Source: Flavisolibacter longurius
GTDB taxonomy: Bacteria > Bacteroidota > Bacteroidia > Chitinophagales > Chitinophagaceae
Length of the DNA: 64,000 nt
Assembly: GCA_013327885.1 (NCBI GenBank)
Contig: JABUMY010000016.1
Location: 93,008-157,007, forward strand
Direction: 5' to 3'
This document shows positions 34,267 through 42,257 of the stretch, one piece after another (position 1 is the first letter of the stretch; every line of letters begins with the position of its first letter). The notes under the pieces were generated by a model. The model did no database searches. It saw only the letters and a program-made list of their open reading frames with translations, and was not told the DNA's origin. The translations under genes were made by a program, and so were the position numbers.

Positions 34267-37200
34267 ATGCGTCCTATTCTTTTTGCCTTGCTCCTTTCCT
34301 TTCTTTTTTCCTGCCAGCAGGAGACAACACGGTTTACCCGTTTGTCGTCCTCTTCAACCGGTATTGATTTTACCAACACCATCACTGAAACAAAAGAACA
34401 CAACGTTTTCACTTACCAGTATTATTACAACGGCAATGGCGTTGCCGTAGGCGATGTGAACGGCGATGGCCTGGCCGACCTTTTTTTTACCGGTAACCAA
34501 ACCCCTTCCAAACTTTACCTCAATAAAGGCGGGCTGCAGTTTGACGATATTACGGCTGGAGCCGGGGTGGCCGGTAAAAAAGCCTGGCGTACCGGTGCCA
34601 GTATGGTAGACATCAACGGCGATGGCCTGCTGGATATTTATGTTTGTTACTCGGGTTTTGGCACCGAGGAAGAGCGGGCCAACCAGCTTTTTATCAACCA
34701 GGGTGTGGGGAAAGACGGCCATCCTGTATTTGTTGAAAAAGCGGCAGAATACGGCATCGATGCGCCGGGAACCTACACCAGTCAGTCGGTATTTTTTGAT
34801 TACGACAAAGATGGTGACCTGGACATGTTCCTGCTGAACCATGCCAATGAATTTTATTCGCCGTTTTTTAATACAACGCATTTACGCAACCTGCGTCACC
34901 CGCAGTATGGCAACCGGCTTTATCGCAACGATGAAGGCCGTTTTACCGATGTGAGCACCGCCGCTGGCATTTATGGCAGCGGGATTAATTTTGGCCTGGG
35001 CGTCTCCGTTAGTGACCTCAATGGTGATGGCTGGCCCGACATCTTTGTCAGCAACGATTTTCACGAGCAGGATTTTGTTTACCTGAACAAAGGGGATGGC
35101 AGCTTTCGCGAAGCCGCCCAGGAAGTGTTTGCCCACATGAGCCGTAACACCATGGGCACCGACATTGCCGATTACAACAACGACCTCCTGCCCGATGTGG
35201 CGGCCATGGACATGCTGCCCGAATCGCATTACCGGCAAAAGATCCTGCAGGGCGCCGATGAATACGACAAGTACAACCTGATGGTGGACAGCGGCTATGG
35301 CCACCAGAACAACCGCAATGTGCTGCAGCTGAACCGCGGATTGTCGGCAGATAGTTTGCCTGTTTTTAGCGAAGTAGGACAACTGGCCGGCGTTTCCAAC
35401 ACCGACTGGAGTTGGGCCGCCCTGTTTGCCGATTTTGACAACGATGGCTGGAAAGACCTGTTTGTCACCAATGGTTACCTGCGGGAATCGACCAACCTCG
35501 ATTTTATGAAATACGAGGTGGCCACTGCCTACCAGCAGGCGCAGGAGATGGGGCTTGACCTGTCAACCCCCGAGAGCTATGCCCGTAACATGCCGCTCTA
35601 CGACCTGGTGAAAAAAATGCCTTCCACCAAGATCAGCAACTATCTTTTTCGCAACAAGGGCGACCTGACCTTTGCCAACGAAACAGCCGGCTGGGGACTG
35701 GCCGATGAAGGCGTTAGCAGCGGTGCCGCTTATGCCGACCTGGATAACGACGGCGATCTTGACCTGGTGGTTTGCAATAACAACGATCCCGTTTGGCTTT
35801 ACCAGAACAATACAAACGAAACCGAAAAGCAAAATTTTATAAGGGTAACGCTGAAGGGCAACCGTAAAAATAGTTTCGCCCTGGGGGCAAAAGTTATTGT
35901 AAGCACAGCCGGTGGCAGCCAGGTGCAGGAAATGTACCCGGTGCGGGGCTACCAGTCGTCGGTTGATTATGTGCTGCACTTCGGCCTAGGCAACGCTTCG
36001 GAGATAAAAGAAATAAAAGTAGTGTGGCCAAGTGACTCGGTTTCAGTAGTACAAGGACCGGCCATCAACACCTTGGTCACAATTGACCAGGCTACACAAA
36101 GGGCACTGGTTGCCAAGCAACCTTCGCCGCTTTTATTCAGGGATGTTTCAGCAGAAACCGGTATAGACTTTTTGCATACCGAAAACATATTTGTTGACTT
36201 TAAGCGGGAGTTTCTTATCCCTTATGAACTCTCGAAGCAGGGACCTAAAATGAGCAAGGCCGATGTGAACGGCGATGGCCTGGAAGACCTGTTTATTGGC
36301 GGCGCAGCGGAACAAAGTGGTGTGCTTTACCTGCAAACAAGCGAAGGAAAATTTAAACGGTCCCCTTCGCAGCCCTGGGGGGCAGACGCGATCTACGAAG
36401 ATGTGGGCTCCCTGTTTTTTGATGCCGATGGCGATGCCGACGCAGACCTTTACGTGGTGAGCGGCGGCAGCGAGTGGGCGGCCGGTGCAGCCGGTTTGCA
36501 GGACAGGCTTTATCTCAACAACGGTGCTGGCGTTTTTGCCAAAGCTGCTGGCGCTTTGCCGCAAGATGAATTTAGCGGCAGTTGCGTAACGGCTGCCGAT
36601 TTTGATAAAGATGGTGACCTGGACCTGTTTGTGGGTGCCCGTATAGCCCCGGGGCAATATCCCTTCAGCACCGGTAACCGGGTGCTGCGCAACGACAAGG
36701 TTGCCAACGGGCCTGTTCGGTTTACGGATGTAACGGCTGCCCTTGGCGGTGAAGCCTTGTTCAACGCCGGCATGGTAACGGACGCCGTTTGGGCCGATGT
36801 GGACAAAGACGGCTGGCCCGACCTGGTGGTAGTAGGCGACTGGATGCCGGTAACCATTTTCCGCAACGAAGGCGGGAAGAAGTTTGCGAACATGACGGCA
36901 CAGGCAGGATTGGAAAAAAGCAACGGCTGGTGGTGCCGCATTGTGCCGGCCGATATTGACGGCGATGGTGATCTTGATTTTATTGCCGGCAACATGGGTA
37001 CCAACACCCAGTTCAAAACAAGCCCGGAAGAACCACTGGTTACCTATGCCGATGACTTTAATGGCGATGGCCGGCTTGATCCTGTGATGACCTGGTACAT
37101 CCAGGGCAAGAGTTATCCCTTCAATTCCCGCGACGAACTCATGGAGCAGATGCCCGGTTTCAACAAGCGGTTTTTGCGTTATGCCGACTACGCTAATGCG

Positions 37201-37626
37201 GCCACCGGCGATGTGCTAACGGCGGAGCAAAGGGCAAGCGCCAAAGCCTTTTCTATTTATACCACGCAAACCTCTTTGTTGATCAATAGCAACGGGAAAT
37301 ATGAGATAAAACCCCTGCCGCAGGAAGCGCAGTTCAGTGCGGTAAGCGGTATTCTCTACAAAGATTTTGATGGTGACGGCAAAGCCGACCTTTTACTGAG
37401 TGGTAATTTTTATCCTTTCCGGGTGCAGCAGGGCCGCTGCGATGCCAGCATTGGCTCCCTGCTCAAAGGCAATGGCAAAGGCGGGTTTGTGCCGGTGGCC
37501 CACAGCCGTTCGGGCTTGCTGATCCCCGGTGATGCAAGGGACATGGTTTTGCTGAAAGGAAAAGAAAAAGAAGTGGTGGTGATCTCGAAAAACAGCGACA
37601 AGGTGCAGGTCATTTCGAAGCAATAA
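34267..37626 (+). CDS. VCBS-repeat/UnbV (ASPIC) domain lipoprotein
   Basis: 1119 residues. The N-terminus (MRPILFALLLSFLFSCQQET) has a lipobox (LFSC). Calcium-loop FG-GAP/VCBS motifs recur throughout (DVNGDGLADLFF near 60, DINGDGLLDIYV, DYDKDGDLDMFL, DLNGDGWPDIFV, DIDGDGDLDFIA, DFNGDGRLDPVM, DFDGDGKADLLL), suggesting two seven-bladed propeller blocks of about 500 residues each. Between them an UnbV/ASPIC domain (about 515-585: FIRVTLKGNRKNSFALGAKV, then EIKEIKVVWPSDSVSVV) is present. Such proteins are common beside SusC/SusD genes in Bacteroidota and are thought to be surface binding proteins; the ligand is unknown. It lies in the same orientation as the PUL genes. Confidence 0.88.
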   Translation: MRPILFALLLSFLFSCQQETTRFTRLSSSSTGIDFTNTITETKEHNVFTYQYYYNGNGVAVGDVNGDGLADLFFTGNQTPSKLYLNKGGLQFDDITAGAGVAGKKAWRTGASMVDINGDGLLDIYVCYSGFGTEEERANQLFINQGVGKDGHPVFVEKAAEYGIDAPGTYTSQSVFFDYDKDGDLDMFLLNHANEFYSPFFNTTHLRNLRHPQYGNRLYRNDEGRFTDVSTAAGIYGSGINFGLGVSVSDLNGDGWPDIFVSNDFHEQDFVYLNKGDGSFREAAQEVFAHMSRNTMGTDIADYNNDLLPDVAAMDMLPESHYRQKILQGADEYDKYNLMVDSGYGHQNNRNVLQLNRGLSADSLPVFSEVGQLAGVSNTDWSWAALFADFDNDGWKDLFVTNGYLRESTNLDFMKYEVATAYQQAQEMGLDLSTPESYARNMPLYDLVKKMPSTKISNYLFRNKGDLTFANETAGWGLADEGVSSGAAYADLDNDGDLDLVVCNNNDPVWLYQNNTNETEKQNFIRVTLKGNRKNSFALGAKVIVSTAGGSQVQEMYPVRGYQSSVDYVLHFGLGNASEIKEIKVVWPSDSVSVVQGPAINTLVTIDQATQRALVAKQPSPLLFRDVSAETGIDFLHTENIFVDFKREFLIPYELSKQGPKMSKADVNGDGLEDLFIGGAAEQSGVLYLQTSEGKFKRSPSQPWGADAIYEDVGSLFFDADGDADADLYVVSGGSEWAAGAAGLQDRLYLNNGAGVFAKAAGALPQDEFSGSCVTAADFDKDGDLDLFVGARIAPGQYPFSTGNRVLRNDKVANGPVRFTDVTAALGGEALFNAGMVTDAVWADVDKDGWPDLVVVGDWMPVTIFRNEGGKKFANMTAQAGLEKSNGWWCRIVPADIDGDGDLDFIAGNMGTNTQFKTSPEEPLVTYADDFNGDGRLDPVMTWYIQGKSYPFNSRDELMEQMPGFNKRFLRYADYANAATGDVLTAEQRASAKAFSIYTTQTSLLINSNGKYEIKPLPQEAQFSAVSGILYKDFDGDGKADLLLSGNFYPFRVQQGRCDASIGSLLKGNGKGGFVPVAHSRSGLLIPGDARDMVLLKGKEKEVVVISKNSDKVQVISKQ

Positions 37627-37691
37627 ATTTTTTGAAGAATTAGCTGAACAAACAAGCTGGTTCTAAAATTTTAAGACACGTACAATCTGGA

Positions 37692-38885
37692 TTGATGAAG
37701 AAAATCGTGATAGCAGGATGCCTTTTCGTTTTGATAGCAGGCTGTAAAAAAGGAAGCACTAACGGTAACGAACAGGTGCCTTCCATCAGCATTGCCGACC
37801 TGAGTACAGCCGAAGGTTCAGCCGGGCAGAAAACAGTTGAGGTAGAAGTGAGTTTGTCAAAGCCGTTTTCAAAAGAAGTAATGCTTGCTTACAATACGGT
37901 AGAAGGCACGGCAAAAGCAGGGGAGGATTATGTTGCTGTTTCGGGCGGACAACTTCGCATCCCGGCCAACACCACGGTGGCCAAAATACCGGTGCAGTTG
38001 GTGGCTGATGAGATCAAAGAAGGTGATGAAACGTTTATGGTGCGCCTGTCCAGCCCCGTGAACGGGATTCTGGTTCGGGAAAGCGCTACCGTAACCATCC
38101 AAAACGATGACACAAAACTGGCCTTCACCAACGACGGTTACGATGTGTCGACTCATGCCGGTTATACCCTGGCCTGGAGCGATGAATTTAACGCCACCAC
38201 GCTGGACCCTGCAACCTGGGTGTATGATTTAGGCGATGGCTGTCCCAACGTTTGCGGCTGGGGTAACAATGAACTGCAGTATTATACCAACAGTGCCGAG
38301 AACCTTTTTTTCCAGGACGGGAAACTGATCATCGAGGCAAAGCAGCAGGCGTTTGGCGGAAAGAATTATACCTCGGCGCGGATCAAAACCGACGGCAAAA
38401 AAGCCTTTAAATACGGCCGCATCGATTTCAGGGCCAAGCTGCCCAAAGGCAAAGGTATTTGGCCGGCCTTTTGGATGATGCCCCAGGCCAGCGTGTTTGG
38501 CGGCTGGCCGCGCAGCGGGGAACTTGATATTATGGAAGTGGTGGGACACGAACCCAATAAAGTGCATGGCACCCTGCATTACGGACCGGGACCCGGCAGC
38601 ACGCAGTTTACCCGGAGCTATACGCTGCCTACCGGCACCTTTGCCGATGCCTTTCACGTGTTTTCCATTGAGTGGGAGCCGGACGTGATAAGGTGGTACG
38701 TGGATGGTGTGCTGTTTTCCACCGCGGACAAAGCCGCCTTTGGTGCAGCCAACTATCCCTTCAACGAAGAGTTTTATTTTATCATCAACCTGGCCGTTGG
38801 CGGCAACTGGCCGGGCAGCCCGGATGCCAATACGCAGTTCCCGCAATGGCTGATCGCGGATTATGTGAGGGTGTATAAGAAGTGA
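37692..38885 (+). CDS. Calx-beta domain GH16 family glucanase (lipoprotein)
   Basis: 397 residues. The lipoprotein signal is MMKKIVIAGCLFVLIAGCKK. A Calx-beta domain (about 30-135) has VEVEVSLSKPFSKEVMLAYN and GTAKAGEDYVAVSGG. A GH16 domain (about 155-396) shows GWGNNELQYYTNSAENLFF, GRIDFRAKLPKGKGIWPAFW and the catalytic motif GELDIMEVVGH (ExDxxE, about 277-285). GH16 members with this pattern hydrolyse beta-1,3 or mixed-linkage glucans (laminarinase-like); the exact substrate is not shown by sequence. It sits in the PUL, 65 bp after the VCBS gene, and a second GH16 gene follows 224 bp downstream. Confidence 0.93.
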   Translation: MMKKIVIAGCLFVLIAGCKKGSTNGNEQVPSISIADLSTAEGSAGQKTVEVEVSLSKPFSKEVMLAYNTVEGTAKAGEDYVAVSGGQLRIPANTTVAKIPVQLVADEIKEGDETFMVRLSSPVNGILVRESATVTIQNDDTKLAFTNDGYDVSTHAGYTLAWSDEFNATTLDPATWVYDLGDGCPNVCGWGNNELQYYTNSAENLFFQDGKLIIEAKQQAFGGKNYTSARIKTDGKKAFKYGRIDFRAKLPKGKGIWPAFWMMPQASVFGGWPRSGELDIMEVVGHEPNKVHGTLHYGPGPGSTQFTRSYTLPTGTFADAFHVFSIEWEPDVIRWYVDGVLFSTADKAAFGAANYPFNEEFYFIINLAVGGNWPGSPDANTQFPQWLIADYVRVYKK

Positions 38886-38896
38886 GGTGGGGTGAT

Positions 38897-38960
38897 TGGT
38901 TGATAAGTTGATAGGTTAATAGGTTGATAGGTTAATAGGTTAATGGGTTGATAGGATTGG
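38897..38960. repeat. 8-nt period repeat (GTTGATAG type)
   Basis: About seven tandem units of GTTGATAA, GTTGATAG, GTTAATAG and GTTAATGG end in GATTGG. It is the same type as the array beside clpX (11471-11562). It lies between the two GH16 genes. Confidence 0.75.
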
Positions 38961-39109
38961 TGAGGAACCTTGCCCTGTTTTATCAAAATAGAGTCGGGTA
39001 AGTTACCAGACCCTGTGTCTTCTTGTTGCGCTGAAATGAAATTACGTGTAGTCAGTACCGGTACGAATGCTTTTCAAATTCCCTTTTCCAGAATACCACT
39101 ATAACAGCT

Positions 39110-40018
39110 ATGGTTATAAATAGATTTAAGTCTTCGTTCGTTTTGCCGATTGTGTTTTGTGCCGTTGCGGTTACCCTGCTGCAATGTTCGCCGGTGCGCA
39201 ACAGTGCCGGCAACACGCCAACCGGAAACGTACTGTTTTTTGATGATTTTTCGGGTCCGCTCGACCGCAACAAATGGAACGTGGTGACCACAGGTTTCGT
39301 GGTGAACAATGAGCAGCAGGCTTATGTCGATTCCTCGCTGACCATTTACACTGTCAACGGCGCCGCAGCCGAAGGCGCAGAGAATGGCGCCCTTGTTTTG
39401 CACCCCCGGTTTTCGGAAGGATTTACGACGAAGGAAGGCCGGCGTTTTGATTTTCTTTCTGGCCGCATCAATACCCGCGACAAGGTTTCGTTTACCTACG
39501 GCACGGCTTCGGCCCGCATCAAAATGACGGAAGGTGCGGGGCTTTGGCCTGCCTTCTGGGCCCTGGGCAATGGCCGCTGGCCGGAGACCGGCGAGATCGA
39601 TATCATGGAATACGTGGGAGAGAAAGACTGGACCGGCATTGCCTTGCACGGACCGGGTTATTCCGGCGAAACGCCGCTGGTGAACAAAGGCTATTTTCCA
39701 CCGGGTACCGATGTTACGCAATGGCATGTGTATTCCGTTGACTGGACAAAAGATAGCATACTGTTCAAGGTAGATGGAAACCTCATCTACCGGGCCACCC
39801 GCCCTATGGTAGAGCACTACGGCAAGTGGGTGTTTGATGGTCCCAAATTCCTCATCCTCAATTTTGCCCTGGGCGGTGCCTACCCCTTTAAGACCAACGG
39901 TGTAAAAACACCTTACAACGGCATCCCGGCCAGCACCGTCAACCTCATAAAAGAAGGAAAGAGCAAGATGCTGGTCGACTGGGTTCGGGTGACGGGCCTG
40001 CCTTCTTCCACCCAATAG
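39110..40018 (+). CDS. GH16 family glycoside hydrolase (lipoprotein)
   Basis: 302 residues from MVINRFKSSFVLPIVFCAVA, followed by the lipobox LLQC (LLQCSPVRN). The GH16 fold covers about 40-300: FFDDFSGPLDRNKWNVVTTG, GRINTRDKVSFTYGTASARI, GLWPAFWALGNGRWPETGE and the catalytic motif GEIDIMEYVGE (about 161-170), then VDWTKDSILFKVDGNLIYRA. It is shorter than the neighbour and has no Calx-beta domain. The two differ enough that they probably act on different chain lengths or linkages. It is in the same direction and 50 bp before the GH2-like gene. Confidence 0.92.
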   Translation: MVINRFKSSFVLPIVFCAVAVTLLQCSPVRNSAGNTPTGNVLFFDDFSGPLDRNKWNVVTTGFVVNNEQQAYVDSSLTIYTVNGAAAEGAENGALVLHPRFSEGFTTKEGRRFDFLSGRINTRDKVSFTYGTASARIKMTEGAGLWPAFWALGNGRWPETGEIDIMEYVGEKDWTGIALHGPGYSGETPLVNKGYFPPGTDVTQWHVYSVDWTKDSILFKVDGNLIYRATRPMVEHYGKWVFDGPKFLILNFALGGAYPFKTNGVKTPYNGIPASTVNLIKEGKSKMLVDWVRVTGLPSSTQ

Positions 40019-40068
40019 CGCAACCCTTTTTTAGTGATCGCAAACGTTCAACCATTCAATACTAAACA

Positions 40069-41364
40069 ATGAAGACAAAGATCTTTTTACTGGGCGCAGC
40101 CGCCGTTTTTTTGTTGCAAACAGGAGCGCAGCAGGCCAGGGCGCAAAAGCCCCTGAAGGTAGAAGTGCGAAAGACGGGTAACAGCTACCAGCTTTACCGC
40201 GATGGAAAGCCTTATTTTATCAAGGGTGCCGGTGGTACGTCCTATCTCAACCGGGTGGCGGCGTATGGCGGCAACTCGATCCGCACCTGGAGCACCCGAG
40301 ACGGACAAAAAGTACTGGATTCGGCCCAGCGCTACGGCCTCACGGTTTTAATGGGACTGCCGGTAACACCGGAGCGCCATGGCTTTAACTACGACGATAC
40401 GGCTGCCGTGCGCCGCCAGTTCGACCGGGTAAGGTCCGACGTACTGAAGTACAAAGACCACCCGGCCCTGCTGGCCTGGGGCATTGGCAACGAATTGAAC
40501 CTGCAGTACAAAAATCCCAAAGTGTGGGATGCAGTAAACGACATTGCGAAGATGATCCAGGAAGTGGATCCACTGCATCCGCCCACCACCGTACTGGCCG
40601 GCATCAACAAGCGGGAGGTGGATTATATCAGGGAAAATTGTCCCGCGGTTTCCCTTCTTTCCATTAATACCTATGGCGGGCTGGCCACCTTGCCAAAACA
40701 GGTAGAAACGGTGGGTTGGACCGGTCCGTATATGGTAACCGAATGGGGACCAACGGGACACTGGGAAGGACTGCAAACCGCCTGGAACATGCCGATTGAA
40801 GAAACCAGCAGCGAAAAAGCTGCCGTGTACAAAAGCCGCTACCAGTATTCTGTTGAGCGTGACCGTGAGAAATGCCTGGGCTCTTATGTTTTCTTGTGGG
40901 GTCAAAAGCAGGAGCGGACGCCAACCTGGTACGGCCTGTTTACCGAAAGGGGCGAGGAGTCGGAAGTGATGGACGTGATGCACTACTTGTGGACGGGCAC
41001 CTGGCCGGCCAACAAAGCGCCGCATCTTTATTCGCTGCAACTGGACAAGAAAAAAGCCACCGAAAATGTGTACGTGGCCCCGGGCAGTACCTACAAAGCC
41101 CTGGCGGTGGTAACCGACCCGGATGGTGACAAGCTTAGTTACCGCTGGGAGCTCCTGCACGAACCGACCAAGGTAGGTGAAGGCGGCGACCATGAAGACC
41201 GGCCTTCGGTGGTGAAAGGGGCTATAAAAGATGCAGGCAATGGGAAGGCCAGTCTACAGGCGCCGGCAACCGAAGGGGCGTACCGCCTGTTTGTGTATGC
41301 AACCGACGGCAAGGGCAATGTGGCCACGGCCAATCTGCCGTTTTATGTAGGGAAGAAAGGTTGA
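40069..41364 (+). CDS. GH2-like TIM-barrel glycoside hydrolase
   Basis: 431 residues. The signal peptide (MKTKIFLLGAAAVFLLQTGA) is followed by a GH2-type (alpha/beta)8 barrel without the usual sandwich domains: YRDGKPYFIKGAGGTSYLNR, GGNSIRTWSTRDGQKVLDSA, the acid/base Glu in LLAWGIGNELNLQY (about residue 142), and the putative nucleophile in MVTEWGPTGHWEG (about 225). The last 90 residues form an Ig-like domain (VYVAPGSTYKALAVVTDPDG). Related enzymes sit in laminarin or beta-glucan loci, so it probably completes the degradation. It is the last gene of the PUL; a strong terminator follows at 41405. Confidence 0.83.
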   Translation: MKTKIFLLGAAAVFLLQTGAQQARAQKPLKVEVRKTGNSYQLYRDGKPYFIKGAGGTSYLNRVAAYGGNSIRTWSTRDGQKVLDSAQRYGLTVLMGLPVTPERHGFNYDDTAAVRRQFDRVRSDVLKYKDHPALLAWGIGNELNLQYKNPKVWDAVNDIAKMIQEVDPLHPPTTVLAGINKREVDYIRENCPAVSLLSINTYGGLATLPKQVETVGWTGPYMVTEWGPTGHWEGLQTAWNMPIEETSSEKAAVYKSRYQYSVERDREKCLGSYVFLWGQKQERTPTWYGLFTERGEESEVMDVMHYLWTGTWPANKAPHLYSLQLDKKKATENVYVAPGSTYKALAVVTDPDGDKLSYRWELLHEPTKVGEGGDHEDRPSVVKGAIKDAGNGKASLQAPATEGAYRLFVYATDGKGNVATANLPFYVGKKG

Positions 41365-41404
41365 GGTGGAGTGATCGAATGATTTTTATATTGCCAGTTC
41401 AGCG

Positions 41405-41443
41405 AAGAGGCCGTCTCAAAAGATAGAGACAGCCTCTTTTTTT
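41405..41443 (+). terminator. Rho-independent terminator after the PUL
   Basis: AGAGGCCGTCTC pairs with GAGACAGCCTCT (one mismatch) and is followed by seven T (up to 41443). It lies 41 bp after the stop of the last glycosidase gene and directly before the left arm of the next repeat element. Confidence 0.85.
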
Positions 41444-41892
41444 AAGCCCGGAGGGCATCCCCCTGAATAGCCACCGGTGCAACCGGTGGTAGAGCAATAG
41501 AGAGATGTTATCTGACCCCGGAGGGGTCTCCCGTTTATTTTCCTAAACAAATAATGGAATCTCATTTTTCCAACAAGCAGCTAACACCAAATACATTTCG
41601 TCAAATGGACGCGGTACAGATTGCAATGCCGTTTACTTATCACACCTGGATGAATCAACAAAGTGAATCCATGTTGTTTGCTGCCAGGGAACTTTCACGG
41701 TTCTTTACAAAAGACAATGCCGTAAAAAATTTGTCTGTATTGGGTCATAAAGTTGAATTGGGCTTAATAAAGCAGGCATTCATTATTGTCATTACAAAGT
41801 AAAAGGGAGACCCCTCCGGGGTCGGTGAATCGAACCTTACTGTCTACCACCGGTTGCACCGGTGGCTATTGACAGGAAAGCCCTCCGGGCTT
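41444..41892 (+). mobile_element. Small-ORF cassette between about 89-bp inverted repeats
   Basis: The left arm 41444-41532 and right arm 41805-41892 are inverted copies of each other: both read AAGCCCGGAGGGC at the outside, ATAGCCACCGGTGCAACCGG in the middle, and GACCCCGGAGGGGTCTCCC at the inside. The variable part lies between the middle and inner blocks. One 82-codon ORF fills the interior; its stop codon ends 2 bp before the right arm. A solo arm lies at 13081-13168. No transposase is present. That the unit is mobile is inferred. Confidence 0.6.
41554..41802 (+). CDS. Hypothetical protein inside the inverted-repeat cassette
   Basis: 82 residues (MESHFSNKQLTPNTFRQMDA, then VQIAMPFTYHTWMNQQSES). 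No family was recognised and there is no signal peptide. The C-terminal half (SMLFAARELSRFFTKDNAVK) looks helical. The ATG is 21 bp after the left arm. Reality of the gene is uncertain: the only support is that it exactly fills the space between the two repeat arms, as the GxxExxY genes do in their cassettes. Confidence 0.4.
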   Translation: MESHFSNKQLTPNTFRQMDAVQIAMPFTYHTWMNQQSESMLFAARELSRFFTKDNAVKNLSVLGHKVELGLIKQAFIIVITK

Positions 41893-42257
41893 TAAAACCT
41901 CTTGTCCTATCAAAAAGGTTTAAAAGACTTGAGAGTGGATATCATAAAAACAATCTCCATCACCTGTCAGAATAGAAAATAAGACCGTCTCATTTTTTGG
42001 GAACAGTTTCTTTTGCTGGAAAGCGTTCTGTGAGCTTTGGGTTGCAGCTATTACCTTACATTCAGAAAGGCTTGGCAAGGCTTCGAATGATCTGCACTCA
42101 CCAGTAGACCAGCTATTTCGATGTTAAGGGTATCACCCATGCGGATAGCGAATTAACGAAATGGGCCTGTGAATATGAAGGTATAGTTGCATATATACCT
42201 CTTTTGGGTAATAACCTGCTGTTGAATAACCAGAGTTATTATATTTATAACCGTTAG
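41893..42257. other. Intergenic region before hsdR
   Basis: 365 bp with no gene or repeat recognised, apart from a CTCTTTTGGGTAATAACCTG stretch near 42202-42221. The hsdR promoter should lie here; no clear promoter element was identified. Confidence 0.5.
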
